The translations under genes and the position numbers were made by a program. Shown piece after piece: positions 62,084 through 64,000 of a stretch of DNA of 64,000 nucleotides. The notes beneath the pieces were generated by a model. The model was not told where the DNA came from, did no database searches, and worked only from the letters and a program-made list of their open reading frames with translations. Source of the DNA: Azoarcus sp. Aa7 (lineage in GTDB: Bacteria; Pseudomonadota; Gammaproteobacteria; Burkholderiales; Rhodocyclaceae). Every line of letters starts with the position of its first letter. Positions within the stretch are counted from its first letter, which is position 1. Where the stretch lies: assembly GCF_014822185.1 (NCBI RefSeq), contig NZ_QVLR01000103.1:62001-126000 (forward strand), read 5' to 3'.

Positions 62084-64000
62084 TCAGACGTCCGCGAGCG
62101 CTTCCTCCGGCAGGGTTGCCGGATCCGGCCGGGTCGCCGTGCCGCGCGTCTCGCCCTGAAGCAGGAAGTGCGACAGTGCCGGAATCAGGATCAGCGCACC
62201 GAGCATGTTCCACAGGAACATGAAGGTGAGCAGGATGCCCATGTCGGCCTGGAACTTGATCGGCGACCACGCCCAGGTGACCACGCCCGCCGCGAGGGTG
62301 ACGCCGACGAGGGCCACGACCTTGCCAGTGAAGGCCACCGCGCGCTGGTAGGCCTGGCCGAGCGAGTAGCCGAGCCGTTGCTGGGCGAGCTGCACGCTCA
62401 GCAGGTAGAGGGCGTAATCGACGCCGATACCGACACCGAGCGCCACGACCGGCAGGGTTGCCACCTTGATGCCGATACCCAGCTTCACCATCAGCGCCTC
62501 GGCCAGCACCGAGGTCAGGATCAGCGGCAGCACCGCGACCACGACCGCCCGCCAGCTGCGAAACGCAATGGCACACAGCAGGATCACCGACGCGTAGACA
62601 TACAGCAGCATGGTCCGGTTGGCTTCGCGCACGACGATGTTGGTCGCGGCATCGATACCGGAACTGCCGGCCGCGAGCAGGAACTTGCGCTCATCGTTAT
62701 CGTGCTTTGCCGCGAACTCGCTCGCCGCCTGCACCACCGCGTCGAGGGTCTCGGCCTTGTGATCGGACAGGTAGGCCAGCACCGGGCTCAAGGTGCAGAG
62801 GTTGTTGAGGAACTCCGAGTTCCACGCCAACGCGTTGTTGATCTGCGCATCGACGATGGACTGCGTGTCGGCCACGGCCTGCCACTTCGGATTGCCTTCC
62901 GCGCCCCCTGCCGTATAGGACCGCACGGTGTCGGCCAGCGACGTTGCCCGCTGCACGCCGGGGACCTGTTCGAGCGTCCAGCTCAGGCGGTCGATCTCCG
63001 TGATGGTCTGCCAGTTACGGCACATGTCGGGCGGTGTCTTGACCATGACCGCAAACACGTCGCTGGAAATCCGGTAATTCGCGGTGATGAAGGCGTTGTC
63101 CTTGTTGTAGCGGGAATCCGGACGCAGTTCGGGAGCTCCGGCATCGAGGTCCCCGACCTTCAGGTCGAGCGAGCCGTAATACCCGAGGACCCCGAGCACC
63201 GTACTGACCGCCACGGCGATCGTCGCCCAGCGCCGCTCGGTGAACTTGTCGAGCAGCTTCCAGACCACACCGACACCGCGCCCCGTGACCTCTTCACGCT
63301 CATCCGCGAGGCTGCGCGCCGCCGCCGTCGGGCTCACACCGACGTAGGAGAGCAACACCGGCAACAGGATCAGGTTGGTAAAGATCAGCACGCCGACGCC
63401 GAGGCTGGCGGTCATCGCCAGTTCGCGGATCACGGGAATGTCGATCACCATCAGCACCGCAAAACCGACCACGTCCGCAAGCAGGGCGGTCACGCCCGCC
63501 ATGAACAGGCGGCGGAAGGTGTAGCGCGCCGCGACCCACTTGTGCGTACCGCGCCCGACGTCCTGCATGATGCCGTTCATCTTCTGCGCGCCATGGCTCA
63601 CGCCGATGGCGAACACGAGGAAGGGCACCAGGATCGAGAACGGATCCAGACCATGCCCCAGCACCACTACACTGCCGAGCTGCCAGATCACCGCCACAAG
63701 GGAACACGCCAGCACCAGCACGGTACTGCGCACACAGCGCGTGAACATGTAGATGACCGCCGCGGCCACCGCCGCCGCGAGCAGGAAGAAGGTCATCACC
63801 TTCTCGAGACCGTCGATCAGGTCGCCGGCCATCTTGGCGAAACCGATGACGTAGATGCGCATCTTCGGTTCGCCGCCGTCGCTCGCCTTCGTATACTTGC
63901 TGCGGATGTTCTCCAGCGCCGTGGACAGGTGATGGTAGTCGAGCGGCTTGCCGGCGGCATCGGCAGGCAGCAGCGGCACGACGATCATGCTCGAGCGGTA
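62084..64000 (-). CDS. RND-superfamily (MMPL-like) permease, N-terminus beyond window
   Basis: 639 residues are visible and the gene continues past the right edge. Two hydrophobic blocks of five to six helices flank a large periplasmic loop (about 290-440 in the visible part), as in MMPL/SSD-type RND proteins. PFLVFAIGVSHGAQKMNGI and LPVVALGVGIGVDYALYLLSV carry the helix-4-like GVxxDYxL/GxSHG motif of the family. RND permeases of this kind are found with DUF1302/DUF1329 proteins in hydrophobic-substrate clusters. It could drive export or uptake of the lipophilic substrate using the proton gradient. Confidence 0.88.
   Translation of the reverse strand, partial: YRSSMIVVPLLPADAAGKPLDYHHLSTALENIRSKYTKASDGGEPKMRIYVIGFAKMAGDLIDGLEKVMTFFLLAAAVAAAVIYMFTRCVRSTVLVLACSLVAVIWQLGSVVVLGHGLDPFSILVPFLVFAIGVSHGAQKMNGIMQDVGRGTHKWVAARYTFRRLFMAGVTALLADVVGFAVLMVIDIPVIRELAMTASLGVGVLIFTNLILLPVLLSYVGVSPTAAARSLADEREEVTGRGVGVVWKLLDKFTERRWATIAVAVSTVLGVLGYYGSLDLKVGDLDAGAPELRPDSRYNKDNAFITANYRISSDVFAVMVKTPPDMCRNWQTITEIDRLSWTLEQVPGVQRATSLADTVRSYTAGGAEGNPKWQAVADTQSIVDAQINNALAWNSEFLNNLCTLSPVLAYLSDHKAETLDAVVQAASEFAAKHDNDERKFLLAAGSSGIDAATNIVVREANRTMLLYVYASVILLCAIAFRSWRAVVVAVLPLILTSVLAEALMVKLGIGIKVATLPVVALGVGIGVDYALYLLSVQLAQQRLGYSLGQAYQRAVAFTGKVVALVGVTLAAGVVTWAWSPIKFQADMGILLTFMFLWNMLGALILIPALSHFLLQGETRGTATRPDPATLPEEALADV

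Overview
The window is high-GC DNA with densely packed genes. It carries outer-membrane DUF1302/DUF1329 proteins, an RND-family permease, a Tat-type signal peptide and close overlaps of the ATGA type. This fits a Gram-negative proteobacterium, most likely a betaproteobacterium of the Azoarcus/Thauera (Rhodocyclales) kind. The taxonomic call is an inference from gene content, since no rRNA or housekeeping gene is present. I see no tRNA, rRNA, CRISPR array, transposase or integrase.

Almost every gene fits one theme: CoA-dependent catabolism of a hydrophobic, probably alicyclic or polycyclic (terpenoid- or steroid-like) compound. The exact substrate cannot be read from the sequence. Layout: 1-3.3 kb, cell-envelope proteins (BNR-like fragment, DUF1329, DUF1302). 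3.5-5.6 kb, a Tat-exported flavoprotein with a c-type cytochrome. 6.2-13.9 kb, a minus-strand operon with an OYE-type dienoyl-CoA reductase, a MaoC-like hydratase, a double-domain CaiB/BaiF CoA-transferase, a TetR regulator and an MFS transporter. 14.1-16.7 kb, a universal stress protein, a tandem Cache protein and a frameshifted ComB-like gene. 16.7-20.8 kb, thiolase, a gutted 3-hydroxyacyl-CoA dehydrogenase, acyl-CoA dehydrogenase, an APH-like phosphotransferase and DUF6285. 21.2-33.4 kb, redox enzymes (MDR, zinc ADHs, SDRs, a flavoprotein), small VOC/SnoaL proteins and a second TetR. 33.5-41.2 kb, a seven-gene operon with a paired acyl-CoA dehydrogenase, a crotonase, an SDR, two MFS transporters and an APH. 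41.7-50.1 kb, the beta-oxidation core (CMD protein, FadJ-like fusion, thiolase, crotonase, EthD, SDR, AMP-ligase) and a third TetR. 50-62 kb, aldehyde dehydrogenase, MDR, SDRs, ADH, SRPBCC, a molybdopterin oxidoreductase and an SMR-like transporter. From 62 kb to the end is a truncated RND permease.

The most striking feature is regulatory. Nine perfect copies of the 14-bp palindrome CGACCG-N2-CGGTCG lie in promoter regions (5.75, 22.4, 41.42, 41.51, 45.7, 52.5, 53.2, 58.04 and 58.14 kb), often exactly between or just after -35/-10 boxes. A second family, ACAAACC-N6-TTSGTTTGT, occurs at 3.35, 6.05, 13.99 and 15.69 kb. A related variant occurs at 20.89, 32.95 and 33.50 kb. Three TetR-family genes lie inside or beside the matching gene groups. 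The simplest reading is three TetR operator codes that jointly switch a roughly 60-kb catabolic island, with two outlying CGACCG sites tying the left half to the right half.
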